Below are positions 48,506 to 56,215 of a stretch of DNA of 64,000 bases, piece after piece; the stretch's first letter is position 1, and each line of letters starts with the position of its first letter. The DNA is from a bacterium (GTDB taxonomy: Bacteria; B130-G9). The stretch lies in NCBI GenBank assembly GCA_035527515.1, contig DATLAJ010000114.1:53482-117481 (forward strand), read 5' to 3'. The position numbers and the translations under genes were made by a program. The notes under the pieces were generated by a model. That model was not told the origin of the DNA, did not search any database, and worked only from the letters and a program-made list of their open reading frames with translations.

Positions 48506-49667
48506 ACACTATATTCGCAATATCTGTTTTTTCCGCAAGCCGAGCCCGTTGAGGCGTGGTTTTCGAGACCTCGTCCGCGAGATGTGGCGCATTTACATCG
48601 TCAGAGGCGCGGCGCTGGCCGGTTTAATCGTGGTATCAGGCAGTCGGCATTACGTCTGGATCGCTATCGTGATTATGGAGTTTTGGATTTGGGCAGTGGG
48701 ATATAAGCCCCGCGCACACGATTCCAATATCTTCAGGCTCACGGCAGATGAGAGACTGTTCGAGTTCGTTCCGGACATCTCATACAGGTACTATTATTCT
48801 GGCCGAAACGCCTATGGAGAAGACTTCGTCAGGCCGGCGAGGGTCGGACCTCTCGGGCATAGGATTCCGGAGGATGGCACGCCGGGGCCTCTTGCCGATT
48901 TGCATCTCATCATATTTGGCGATTCGAGCGTGTTTGGGGAGGGCGTCTCATACGGGAGTGCTTTCGCTAGCGAGATCGAGCGCCGACTGAACGAAGATGC
49001 ATCGCTCGGTAGAGCAGTATCTGTGATCAACGCCGGGGTCCCCGGATACAACACGATGCAGTCAGTCGCGTGGATGAAGAGGCTAGTCCCTGCCTTCTCA
49101 CCGTCCGTGATTCTGCTCTGTGTAAGTCTGGATGACACTCTCTTATGGGGAAGCATCGCAATTGGCAAGGACGGGGAGATGGTGCGACTCGATGCGCCTC
49201 TGAGGCACAAAGTGAGGGAACGTCTGAAGGAGTTTTCGTACATTCTTTACCATTTGAGTCAGGTGTATAGGTTCATCAGGGTTGAGGACTATCTAAAAGG
49301 TCTGTTCATGGATCGATACATAGGATTCAACTTGTGGAGCGGGTCTGTGTCGGAGATGGCCTCGCTTTGCCACGAGCATGATGTTGTGCCCGTGGTTGTC
49401 ATCTTGCCCGGTCTATGGAAGCTTGATGGGGGCTATCCGTGGAGGGGCGTTCACTCCACGATCAGGAGCGAATGCGAAGGCCACGGAGTATCCGTGATTG
49501 ATCCTCTTGACGCACTTCAGGGTTTCAAGGGTCGTGAGCTCTGGGTACACCCAGCCGATCCTCACCCGAATGAGCTGGCACACAGGATAATCGGTCAATT
49601 CGTGGCTGGTAGTCTCGTCGAGACCCTACGGACTTCCGTCTTGTCCAGAACCCAGGCAGCGACTTGA
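48492..49667 (+). CDS. Membrane-anchored SGNH/GDSL hydrolase-like protein
   Basis: This 391-residue protein from the ATG at 48492 overlaps the carbamoyltransferase end. A basic N-terminus is followed by two hydrophobic stretches (AALAGLIVVSG and YVWIAIVIMEFWIWAVG). The SGNH blocks are LHLIIFGDSSVFGEG (Ser near 142), SVINAGVPGYNTMQS (Gly/Asn), and HPADPHPNELAHRIIG (Asp/His near 355). The family acts as acetyl or other ester hydrolases, or as transferases acting on glycans. In carbamoyltransferase clusters it probably edits or transfers acyl groups on the same product at the membrane. Confidence 0.9.
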   Translation: MSQLRHYIRNICFFRKPSPLRRGFRDLVREMWRIYIVRGAALAGLIVVSGSRHYVWIAIVIMEFWIWAVGYKPRAHDSNIFRLTADERLFEFVPDISYRYYYSGRNAYGEDFVRPARVGPLGHRIPEDGTPGPLADLHLIIFGDSSVFGEGVSYGSAFASEIERRLNEDASLGRAVSVINAGVPGYNTMQSVAWMKRLVPAFSPSVILLCVSLDDTLLWGSIAIGKDGEMVRLDAPLRHKVRERLKEFSYILYHLSQVYRFIRVEDYLKGLFMDRYIGFNLWSGSVSEMASLCHEHDVVPVVVILPGLWKLDGGYPWRGVHSTIRSECEGHGVSVIDPLDALQGFKGRELWVHPADPHPNELAHRIIGQFVAGSLVETLRTSVLSRTQAAT

Positions 49668-49670
49668 GAT

Positions 49671-50828
49671 ATGACGAGGGTGATGTTTGTCGGGGAGGAT
49701 GGCTTCGTTGGGGGTGCGCAGATCTCGATGTGCGGTCTCCTGCAAGAGCTGTCCCGTCGAGCAGTGGATTGTATCGCCGTTATCCCCTCGCCCAACCGCT
49801 ATTCGGAGATGCTTAGAAGCTCGGGCATAGATGTAACCCGCAACCGGCTGGACGAGCTGAAGAGGGATTATGTCCGTATTTCGCCGGTCTTCGGAGAGGT
49901 CAAGAACCTGGGCGTTATTATGGATGAGTTTCTCCCCGACCTTATACATGCTGACGCACCTTGGGCCGCTTTCTTCACGCTTCTGGCTGCCAGGCGGAGA
50001 GGACTTCCGGTGCTGTGCTCCCTTCATTGGTATCCGGAAGCTCATAGGGCGTCCAAGAGAGCCGTCTTCAGAATACTGAGGCGGTATGTTATAGCGAATT
50101 GCAGGAAGTTTGCCCTATTCAGTGAGCACATGCTCTCCACGATCGTGAACGACTACGGCTTTCCAGCCGCTAAGGTCGTCATGATACCCTACGGGATCGA
50201 GCGATATAGGCTGAAGAATAACATATCACGAGACGACTGGAGATGTTCTTGGGGTATTCCGACCGAGGCGATTCTCTATACCTGTGTCGCACGATTGCAC
50301 CCGCAAAAAGGGATTCTGGACATTCTGGACGCCGCGGGAATTGTCTGCCGCAAGGTGGACGAGGCTTTTTTCGCCTTCGCGGGTGAGGAGGTTGTGGCAC
50401 CGATGGAGAACCTGCATTTCACTGAGCGGGTCCGTGCCATGGCCAGCAGGCTCGGGATCAGTAGCAGGATCAGACTATTGGGCTTCCAGGATGATATTGG
50501 GGCTGTCTATGGGGCGAGCGATGTGCTGGTTCACGCATCTTCCAGGGAGCCATTTGGCCTAGGAGTGGCCGAAGCATCCATGTCGGGACTACCCGTAGTG
50601 GCCTATCGAGTGGGCGGGGTCCCGGAGACGGTCATTGACGGTGAAAACGGATTCCTCGTTCCAGCCATGAGGCCTGATGTTCTTGCAGAGAAGCTAATAG
50701 AGCTTGGCCAGGACGCTGAGCTCCGAGGTCGTCTTGGCAGGCGGGGTAAGCAACTGGGTGCGCAGCAACACTCGGTGGAGGAAATGACGGCACAGTTCAT
50801 CAGACTCTATGAAGAGGTGGCCAAGTAG
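49671..50828 (+). CDS. Glycosyltransferase family 4
   Basis: This 385-residue GT-B enzyme has an N-terminal acceptor domain starting MFVGEDGFVGGAQISM, the hinge, and a C-terminal donor domain. The donor domain shows CVARLHPQKGILDILDA, RIRLLGFQDDIGAVYGASDV and the E-x7-E motif in REPFGLGVAEASMSGLPVVA near 292. GT4 enzymes are retaining transferases using nucleotide sugars. It ends the carbamoyltransferase cluster and is preceded by the SGNH gene with only three bases between, so they share a transcript. Confidence 0.95.
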   Translation: MTRVMFVGEDGFVGGAQISMCGLLQELSRRAVDCIAVIPSPNRYSEMLRSSGIDVTRNRLDELKRDYVRISPVFGEVKNLGVIMDEFLPDLIHADAPWAAFFTLLAARRRGLPVLCSLHWYPEAHRASKRAVFRILRRYVIANCRKFALFSEHMLSTIVNDYGFPAAKVVMIPYGIERYRLKNNISRDDWRCSWGIPTEAILYTCVARLHPQKGILDILDAAGIVCRKVDEAFFAFAGEEVVAPMENLHFTERVRAMASRLGISSRIRLLGFQDDIGAVYGASDVLVHASSREPFGLGVAEASMSGLPVVAYRVGGVPETVIDGENGFLVPAMRPDVLAEKLIELGQDAELRGRLGRRGKQLGAQQHSVEEMTAQFIRLYEEVAK

Positions 50829-50844
50829 GGTCCGAGTGTGTCAG

Positions 50845-50897
50845 GTTTCGGCAACCTTCGCACCGCCTCATCCCCCTTCGCGGTCAGCGCGGAATGA
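50845..50897 (+). pseudogene. Remnant 3' end of a shared-domain protein
   Basis: The sequence reads SPFAVSAE-stop followed by ATGATGACCGACAGC, matching the end of the propeller gene at 43741-43800 (CPFEVSAE-stop, then the same ATGATGACCGACAGC). Only the end of the gene remains, so the block looks duplicated with loss of the rest. Confidence 0.55.
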
Positions 50898-50947
50898 TGA
50901 CCGACAGCCGGCCCTGCAAGCGCTCGTAGGCCGCGGCCCCGGGCCTA

Positions 50948-51025
50948 ATGAAACAGGTCTTTAAGGGCAAGGTCTATGTGGCTGGGAGAGAAGAACCGCT
51001 CGACAAAGAATGTCTAGCCGGCTAA
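50948..51025 (+). CDS. 25-residue conserved small ORF (copy 3 of 3)
   Basis: The ORF encodes MKQVFKGKVYVAGREEPLDK plus ECLAG, 25 residues as in copy 1, with the same codons for MKQVF.GKVYV. It lies 60 bases before the beta-helix gene. Downstream bases (TTCAATTCACACA) also match those after copy 1 (TTCGATTTACACA), so homology goes beyond the ORF. An in-frame stop lies upstream, at the point where copy 2 is still open, so the longer form is broken here. Confidence 0.45.
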   Translation: MKQVFKGKVYVAGREEPLDKECLAG

Positions 51026-51085
51026 CTTCAATTCACACATAACTGTGGTATTTCGTTTCGACTGGGCGCAGATCGAGGTGTGATC

Positions 51086-52855
51086 ATGGCAAAAGAGGCG
51101 CTAGTTTCTCTGATCGTTTTGGTATTAGTCCAAGTGGCATTAGCCCAGGGCCTTGTGGGGGCTAGCGAATACTACGTCGATATCAACGCTGGGAGCAATT
51201 CTAACTCCGGTCGTTCCGAGAGCGACGCCTGGCGAACGATCTCGTTCGCGCTGGACAGCGTGCAGCAGGAGGCCTCGGCCTCTAACCCGGTCACGATCTG
51301 CATCGCCCAGGGCACATATTCGCCGGCTGCCGGTGAGTTGTTTGGCCTCGTGATGCGGGACTACGTCTCGCTTAAGGGGGCTGGCGGTGATTTCAAGACG
51401 ATCCTTGATGCGCAAGGCATTGATAGAGTCATCTATTGTATCATCGCCCGGCAAGTTACGATCTCTGACGTTGTGATCATGAACGGTAAGACCGAGGGGG
51501 ACGGCGCTGGCATATTTGCCCTCTGCTCCTCGCCGATCGTCGAGCGCTGTACCTTTATCAGAAATCGTATTGTCAAGGCCGGCGGAAGCGGAGCCGGGCT
51601 ATCCGGTATATCGGAGGACTGTCGTCCGGTCATTCTGGACTGCAACTTCATCGCGAACAGGTCAGAGGCCTACGGGGGAGCAATCGCTTCTGGAAAGGTA
51701 ACTGTCGTCGATTGCTTGTTCGACTCCAACGAAGCGGGCGAGGATGGAGGCGCGGTGGAAGTCTGCTTCGGAGAGGGCCTCATCGAGGGGTGTACATTCA
51801 TGGGTAACACGGCTAGCATGGGTGGCGCGGTTCACTGCTATGGGGGGGAATCAATGGTTGTCCGACGTTGCGTGATGACGGGGAACGCTGCCTACGATGG
51901 CGGCGGCATCCTTTTCAACAATGTCGAAAACGCGCTAATTGAGGACTGCCGAATTCTCCATAACACGGCGCAGCACAATGGCGGTGGCATCCTGCTCAAC
52001 GAGAGCTCACCGGTCATCAAGAACTGCCTCATCGCCCAGAATCAGACGGCCCGCTTTGGCGGCGGCGTTCAGCTGTCGTCGGCAGCGCCAGAGATTCGAT
52101 GTACAACGGTCGCAGACAACCGGGCCGGGGTCGAGGGCGACGGCCTATGCTGCGCGTTCGGTGGCAGGGCAATCATTGTCGATAGCATTCTCTGGGGCAA
52201 TCGCGACAACGAGCTCATGCTGGCCACTGCCTCGTTCTCGGATATCCAGGACCAACTCATGGATGGCCCCGGCAACATCAGTGCGGACCCGCTCTATGTG
52301 CTGGGCGAAGGATGCGATTATCTTCTCAGCCAGGCCGCCGCAGGACAGGCCTCGGAGAGTCCTTGTATTGACGCCGGCAGCGACTCGGCCAGCACGCTTG
52401 GAATGGCTTTTTACTCCACACGGACCGACAACGTCTCTGACACCGGGATTGTCGATATGGGCTATCACGTGCCGGTTGCCATGCCGCGGGTCCACGCCTG
52501 GCCGGATGCCGAGTCCTACGTTCTGGGCGGGTGCTTACGACCGATCGTTGCGGCGAGCAACGATGGCCTGCCGGTGTTTGTCGATGTGTGTGCAGGATTC
52601 GTTGGGCCGGCTGGTGAGGTCATTTGCCTTACTAACCACGGGGCTACGCTCGGGCTCGCGCCATGGGTCTCTGACCTGGTCCTGGAACACGGCTTCTCTT
52701 TCGGACCAACGGTCCTTATGAAGCTCGAGATACCCTATAACCTGCCCGCTGGCGAATACATGTTCTTCATCGCGCTCTTTAGCCCTGGAACAACCGACCC
52801 CATCGGCTATCCGGCCTCATTTCGGTTCGCGGTCGCCAGCCAACTCGACCATTAG
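51086..52855 (+). CDS. Secreted right-handed beta-helix protein with shared C-terminal domain
   Basis: This 589-residue protein from the ATG at 51086 (GAGG seven bases upstream; a GTG at 51080 is possible) has a signal peptide of about 25 residues ending in VGASEYYV. The DUF1565-like start (YVDINAGSNSNSGRSESDAW) and ICIAQGTYSP lead into beta-helix coils (GGGILFNNVENALIEDCRIL and similar) and a CIDAGSD cap near 440. The last 110 residues are the shared beta-rich domain (VFVDVCAGFVGPAGEVICLT, LPAGEYMFFIALFS). It is related to the two minus-strand proteins at the left end but not a recent copy. It is probably extracellular with unknown ligand. Confidence 0.88.
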   Translation: MAKEALVSLIVLVLVQVALAQGLVGASEYYVDINAGSNSNSGRSESDAWRTISFALDSVQQEASASNPVTICIAQGTYSPAAGELFGLVMRDYVSLKGAGGDFKTILDAQGIDRVIYCIIARQVTISDVVIMNGKTEGDGAGIFALCSSPIVERCTFIRNRIVKAGGSGAGLSGISEDCRPVILDCNFIANRSEAYGGAIASGKVTVVDCLFDSNEAGEDGGAVEVCFGEGLIEGCTFMGNTASMGGAVHCYGGESMVVRRCVMTGNAAYDGGGILFNNVENALIEDCRILHNTAQHNGGGILLNESSPVIKNCLIAQNQTARFGGGVQLSSAAPEIRCTTVADNRAGVEGDGLCCAFGGRAIIVDSILWGNRDNELMLATASFSDIQDQLMDGPGNISADPLYVLGEGCDYLLSQAAAGQASESPCIDAGSDSASTLGMAFYSTRTDNVSDTGIVDMGYHVPVAMPRVHAWPDAESYVLGGCLRPIVAASNDGLPVFVDVCAGFVGPAGEVICLTNHGATLGLAPWVSDLVLEHGFSFGPTVLMKLEIPYNLPAGEYMFFIALFSPGTTDPIGYPASFRFAVASQLDH

Positions 52856-53022
52856 AATTTGGCGCATAGGTAGAGGATAGCCTTTCGCGTTCGTTTTTGG
52901 TGTCCTGTGTGCAGAGCAGGCCATCTTTTGTGGCCCAACGAGCCTCCTTGCGTTTCCCAGACCGGTTGCTATTCTCGCCGGCGATTGTCTCAAGCGATTA
53001 AGGAATGAAAGGAGAGCCGCAA

Positions 53023-54339
53023 TTGACCAGACCGATGGAGCTTGTCAGATACACGACAGACGAGGTGCTCGAGTATCATCGAGACAACTTCGGGGGAGGG
53101 GGCAAGTTCGAGATTATGAGCAAGGTCCCGGTTCGCGATGCGAAGGACCTGACGCTGGCGTACACGCCCGGGGTAGCGGAGGTGTGCCGCGCTATTGAGC
53201 GCGACCCAAACGAGGTGCATCGATATACGGCAAGGGATAACACAATAGTAATCTTGACGGACGGGACAGCTGTCCTTGGGCTCGGCGACATTGGCCCTGC
53301 GGCGGGTCTGCCTGTTATGGAGGGCAAGTCGGTCCTTTTCAAGATGCTCGCCGGCGTTGATGCGTTTCCCCTGTGCATCGGGACAAAAGACCCTGACAAG
53401 ATAGTCGAGTTCGCCAAGCTCCTGGAGCCGTGCGTGGGCGGCATCAACCTCGAGGACATCTCCGCGCCTCGTTGCTTCGAGATTCTGAAACGGCTTAGGA
53501 ACGAGCTCTCGATACCGGTGTTGCACGACGATCAGCATGGCACGGCGGTAGTCGTTCTGAGCGGTCTAGTAAATGCACTGAAGATCGTTGGCAAGAGCCT
53601 GTCAGAGGTCAGGATTGCCGTCAACGGCGCTGGAGCCAGCGGCATTGCAGTGACGGGCCTTCTGATGCGAGCTGGTGCAAGGAACGTCATTCTATGTGAC
53701 ACGAAGGGAACCATCTATCGCGGCCGGTCAATTGGCATGAACGCCTACAAGGATGCGATTGCCGAGCGGACGAATCTTGAGATGATCAGGGGCACGCTAG
53801 CCGACGCGATGCGCGGCGCTGACGTCTTCCTCGGCCTTTCTGTGGCAAACCAGGTCTCTGGCGATATGGTTCGGTCGATGGCCAAGGACCCGATAGTCTT
53901 TGCGATGGCCAACCCGGTACCTGAGATAATGCCCGAGGAGGCTAAAGCGGCAGGCGCCAGTATCGTTGCGACGGGCCGCTCAGATTATGCCAACCAGATA
54001 AACAACGTTCTCGGCTTCCCTGGGATATTCCGAGGCGCACTTTCGGCCCGGGCGAGCGATATCAACGAGGAGATGCTCATCGCTGCGGCCAATGCGCTTG
54101 CGGGGCTTGTCGGGGATGACGAGCTGCGGGAGGATTACGTAATCGCCAGCCCTGTTGACCCGCGAGCGATGCCGACCGAGGCGCGGGCCGTGGCCCAGGC
54201 GGCCCAGGAGACGGGCGTTGCCCAGATAGACGTTGATCCGGAGCAGGTCTATCGCTACACCGCCTACCTGCGTGAGGTCCTCGAGAAACGCTACGCCTTC
54301 TCGGAGCGATACGTTAGAGAACATCCGTTTAGCACGTAA
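53023..54339 (+). CDS. NAD(P)-dependent malic enzyme
   Basis: This protein has about 438 residues. I chose the TTG at 53023, because AAAGGAG ends 8 bases before it; the ATG at 53005 touches its own AAGGA and is unlikely. The malic domain has SKVPVRDAKDLTLAYTPGVA, VTILTDGT-type residues (IVILTDGTAVLGLGDIGP), KMLAGVDAFPLCIGT and VLHDDQHGTAVV. The NAD-binding domain has VNGAGASGIAVTGLLMRAGA, VFAMANPVPEIMPEEA and ATGRSDYANQINNVLGFPGI. It converts malate to pyruvate and CO2 with reduction of NAD(P). The gene stands alone. Confidence 0.96.
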   Translation: MTRPMELVRYTTDEVLEYHRDNFGGGGKFEIMSKVPVRDAKDLTLAYTPGVAEVCRAIERDPNEVHRYTARDNTIVILTDGTAVLGLGDIGPAAGLPVMEGKSVLFKMLAGVDAFPLCIGTKDPDKIVEFAKLLEPCVGGINLEDISAPRCFEILKRLRNELSIPVLHDDQHGTAVVVLSGLVNALKIVGKSLSEVRIAVNGAGASGIAVTGLLMRAGARNVILCDTKGTIYRGRSIGMNAYKDAIAERTNLEMIRGTLADAMRGADVFLGLSVANQVSGDMVRSMAKDPIVFAMANPVPEIMPEEAKAAGASIVATGRSDYANQINNVLGFPGIFRGALSARASDINEEMLIAAANALAGLVGDDELREDYVIASPVDPRAMPTEARAVAQAAQETGVAQIDVDPEQVYRYTAYLREVLEKRYAFSERYVREHPFST

Positions 54340-54444
54340 TCTACACCGCAAAGGTTACTTTCTGGGTTACAGGAAATGACTTGCTGTTGACCGGCTCTTG
54401 GCGCGAGTTACCTAGATTGCGTCTGGTGAAGCAGGTGTTTACTG

Positions 54445-54476
54445 TTGACAAATGGATCGTTTTACTACATATTTGT
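54445..54476 (+). promoter_or_regulatory. Sigma70-type promoter with overlapping inverted repeat, before the XRE-ImmA gene
   Basis: TTGACA (54445-54450) and CATATT (54468-54473) are 17 bases apart. ACAAAT (54448-54453) and ATTTGT (54471-54476) form an inverted repeat over both elements, a fitting operator for self-repression by the downstream XRE protein. The gene starts 55 bases after it. Confidence 0.5.
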
Positions 54477-54530
54477 AAACGGCTGCAAGACAGCCACAAT
54501 TGAAAACCTTGTCAGGATGGGAGGAGTGAT

Positions 54531-55730
54531 ATGATTGGTCAACGCATACGGCAGGCACGACTTGCCGCACGCCTCTCGCTGGATGACGTTGTCGCGCGGC
54601 TTAAGGGGCTGGGCGAGTCGATATCGAAGCAGTGTCTTTCCAACTATGAGAAGGGCAAGCGAACGCCGCTCCCCTCGACCCTGATTCTGTTGGGGAGCGC
54701 GCTCTCGGTGAAGCCGTCTTACTTCATGGCCGAGCCGCAGGTCTCGATAACCTGGGCGGGCTATCGGTGCCAGTCGCGCCTCGGCAAACGTCAGAGGGAG
54801 CAGATTGAGGCGTTCGCGCAGTCGGTTGCCGAGCGGCAGATCTATCTTCAGGAAACGCTTTTTCCGAATGAGTTGCCAAGGCTGCCCGAGCGCCGCAAGG
54901 TCTCAACTGGAGACCAGGCGGAACAGGCGGCGGCGGACCTTCGGGCGTGCTGGGAGCTTGGTAACGATCCAATCGACAGCCTGACCCAAATAATCGAGAA
55001 CAACGGCGGCATCGTCGTCAAGTACCCGATGGGGGACGTTCGCTTCGACGGTCTCTCCGGCTATGTGAACGAGGGGTTCCCTCTAGTCGTTGTGAATCGG
55101 GATGTTACTGATGATCGGCTCCGCTTCGATCTTGGGCACGAACTTGGGCACCTAGTCATGGACACCGAGGGGTCGGAGCTGAAGCAGGAGGAGAGGCTGG
55201 CTCACAGGTTTGCCGGGGCGCTTCTGGCCGTCAAGGACGCGGTGTTCCACGAATTGGGAAGGCAAAGGGCAAAGATAAGCCTGGATGAGCTTGCACTTCT
55301 TAAGAGGAAATACGGTCTCAGCATGCAGGCATTGGTCTTTCGCATCCGCGACCTCGGGATCGTCAGCAGCTATGCTTTTCAGGCGGCTTTCAAGGAGTTT
55401 GCTTACAGAGGATGGCGCAAGGAAGAGCCCGTGGGCTTCAACGGGAATGAGGAGCCGACTCGGCTTGAGCAACTGACGCTTCGCGCCTTGTCCGAGGGTA
55501 TTATCACGCCCTGGATGGCAGAAGAACTCTGCCCCGGCTGCACAGCGGGTGTTGAGCAGGAAGAGCCCGAACCACGCAGGGCAAACCTGCCTTCTGAGTT
55601 CTTGAAGCTTCCCAGAAGCGAGCGCAGCAGGCTCATGGCAGAAGCTTCCAAAATGGCGGAGAAGGCCTACCAAGAGAATCCTGAGCTAAACGATTTTGAG
55701 GCTTTTGGGGAGGATGATCTGCTTGACTGA
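54531..55730 (+). CDS. XRE-family HTH regulator fused to ImmA/IrrE metallopeptidase
   Basis: This 399-residue protein has GGGAGGAG before the ATG. Residues 1-70 are an XRE helix-turn-helix (GQRIRQARLAARLSLDDVVA, CLSNYEKGKRTP). The middle is an ImmA/IrrE domain with the zinc site FDLGHELGHLVMD near 202. The C-terminus has a Cys pair (ELCPGCTAG) and an acidic tail. Such proteins repress mobile-element or stress genes and relieve repression by proteolysis. The MazF-like gene overlaps its end, so it is probably the antitoxin or regulator of that toxin. Confidence 0.92.
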   Translation: MIGQRIRQARLAARLSLDDVVARLKGLGESISKQCLSNYEKGKRTPLPSTLILLGSALSVKPSYFMAEPQVSITWAGYRCQSRLGKRQREQIEAFAQSVAERQIYLQETLFPNELPRLPERRKVSTGDQAEQAAADLRACWELGNDPIDSLTQIIENNGGIVVKYPMGDVRFDGLSGYVNEGFPLVVVNRDVTDDRLRFDLGHELGHLVMDTEGSELKQEERLAHRFAGALLAVKDAVFHELGRQRAKISLDELALLKRKYGLSMQALVFRIRDLGIVSSYAFQAAFKEFAYRGWRKEEPVGFNGNEEPTRLEQLTLRALSEGIITPWMAEELCPGCTAGVEQEEPEPRRANLPSEFLKLPRSERSRLMAEASKMAEKAYQENPELNDFEAFGEDDLLD

Positions 55731-56124
55731 CGGGGCGCGAATTCCCAAGAAGGGTGAGATTTGGTATGTTCGCTTCGATCCAGCAACCGGTTCGGAAATT
55801 CAGAAGACCCGGCCTGCCGTAGTCGTCAATGAAAAGCACATGGGGAGAGAAAGTCTGCGAATCGTTGTCCCCGTTACCGAGTGGCAAACGCACCACCAAT
55901 TCTGTCGGTGGATGTTTCCCCTGTTCATCAGTGACAAGACCGGGCTTACAAAGGAATCAGGAGCTGACGCGTCGCAGGTGAAATCACTATCCGTCAGACG
56001 ATTCCGCAACAAAATAGGAATCGTTACAGCTTCTGAGCTCAAAGAAATACTGGCGGCAATAGTCGTTTGTATCGGCTACGAATGCCCGGTTTGCAGAGCG
56101 AGAGAGAATAAGAACACACAATAG
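55723..56124 (+). CDS. MazF/PemK-type toxin-like protein
   Basis: This protein has about 133 residues. TTG at 55723 has GGGGAGG nine bases upstream; the ATG at 55714 touches that site. The fold is shown by PKKGEIWYVRFDPATGSEIQ, KTRPAVVVNEKHM, a strand IVVPVTEW, and DASQVKSLSVRRF. MazF proteins are endoribonucleases that cut mRNA. The Arg/Ser motifs TRP and QV(K)S are present, so activity is plausible. A C-terminal CPVCRAR tail is unusual. It overlaps the XRE-ImmA gene by 8 bases. The pairing with an ImmA-type protein instead of MazE is uncommon. Confidence 0.88.
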   Translation: MTDGARIPKKGEIWYVRFDPATGSEIQKTRPAVVVNEKHMGRESLRIVVPVTEWQTHHQFCRWMFPLFISDKTGLTKESGADASQVKSLSVRRFRNKIGIVTASELKEILAAIVVCIGYECPVCRARENKNTQ

Positions 56125-56215
56125 GTTTTGGTTGGGGCTTTTCAGGGGGACTGAATACTGAGATTCGTTCTTCCATGGTTTTGCCGAAGCGTTGCTGGAT
56201 GCATCTGAACTCGTG

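Noticed and set aside
54427-54504. A fourth MKQVF-like ORF (GTGAAGCAGGTGTTT) before the XRE-ImmA gene
   Set aside because: Similarity stops after five codons and the rest overlaps a good promoter; probably chance.
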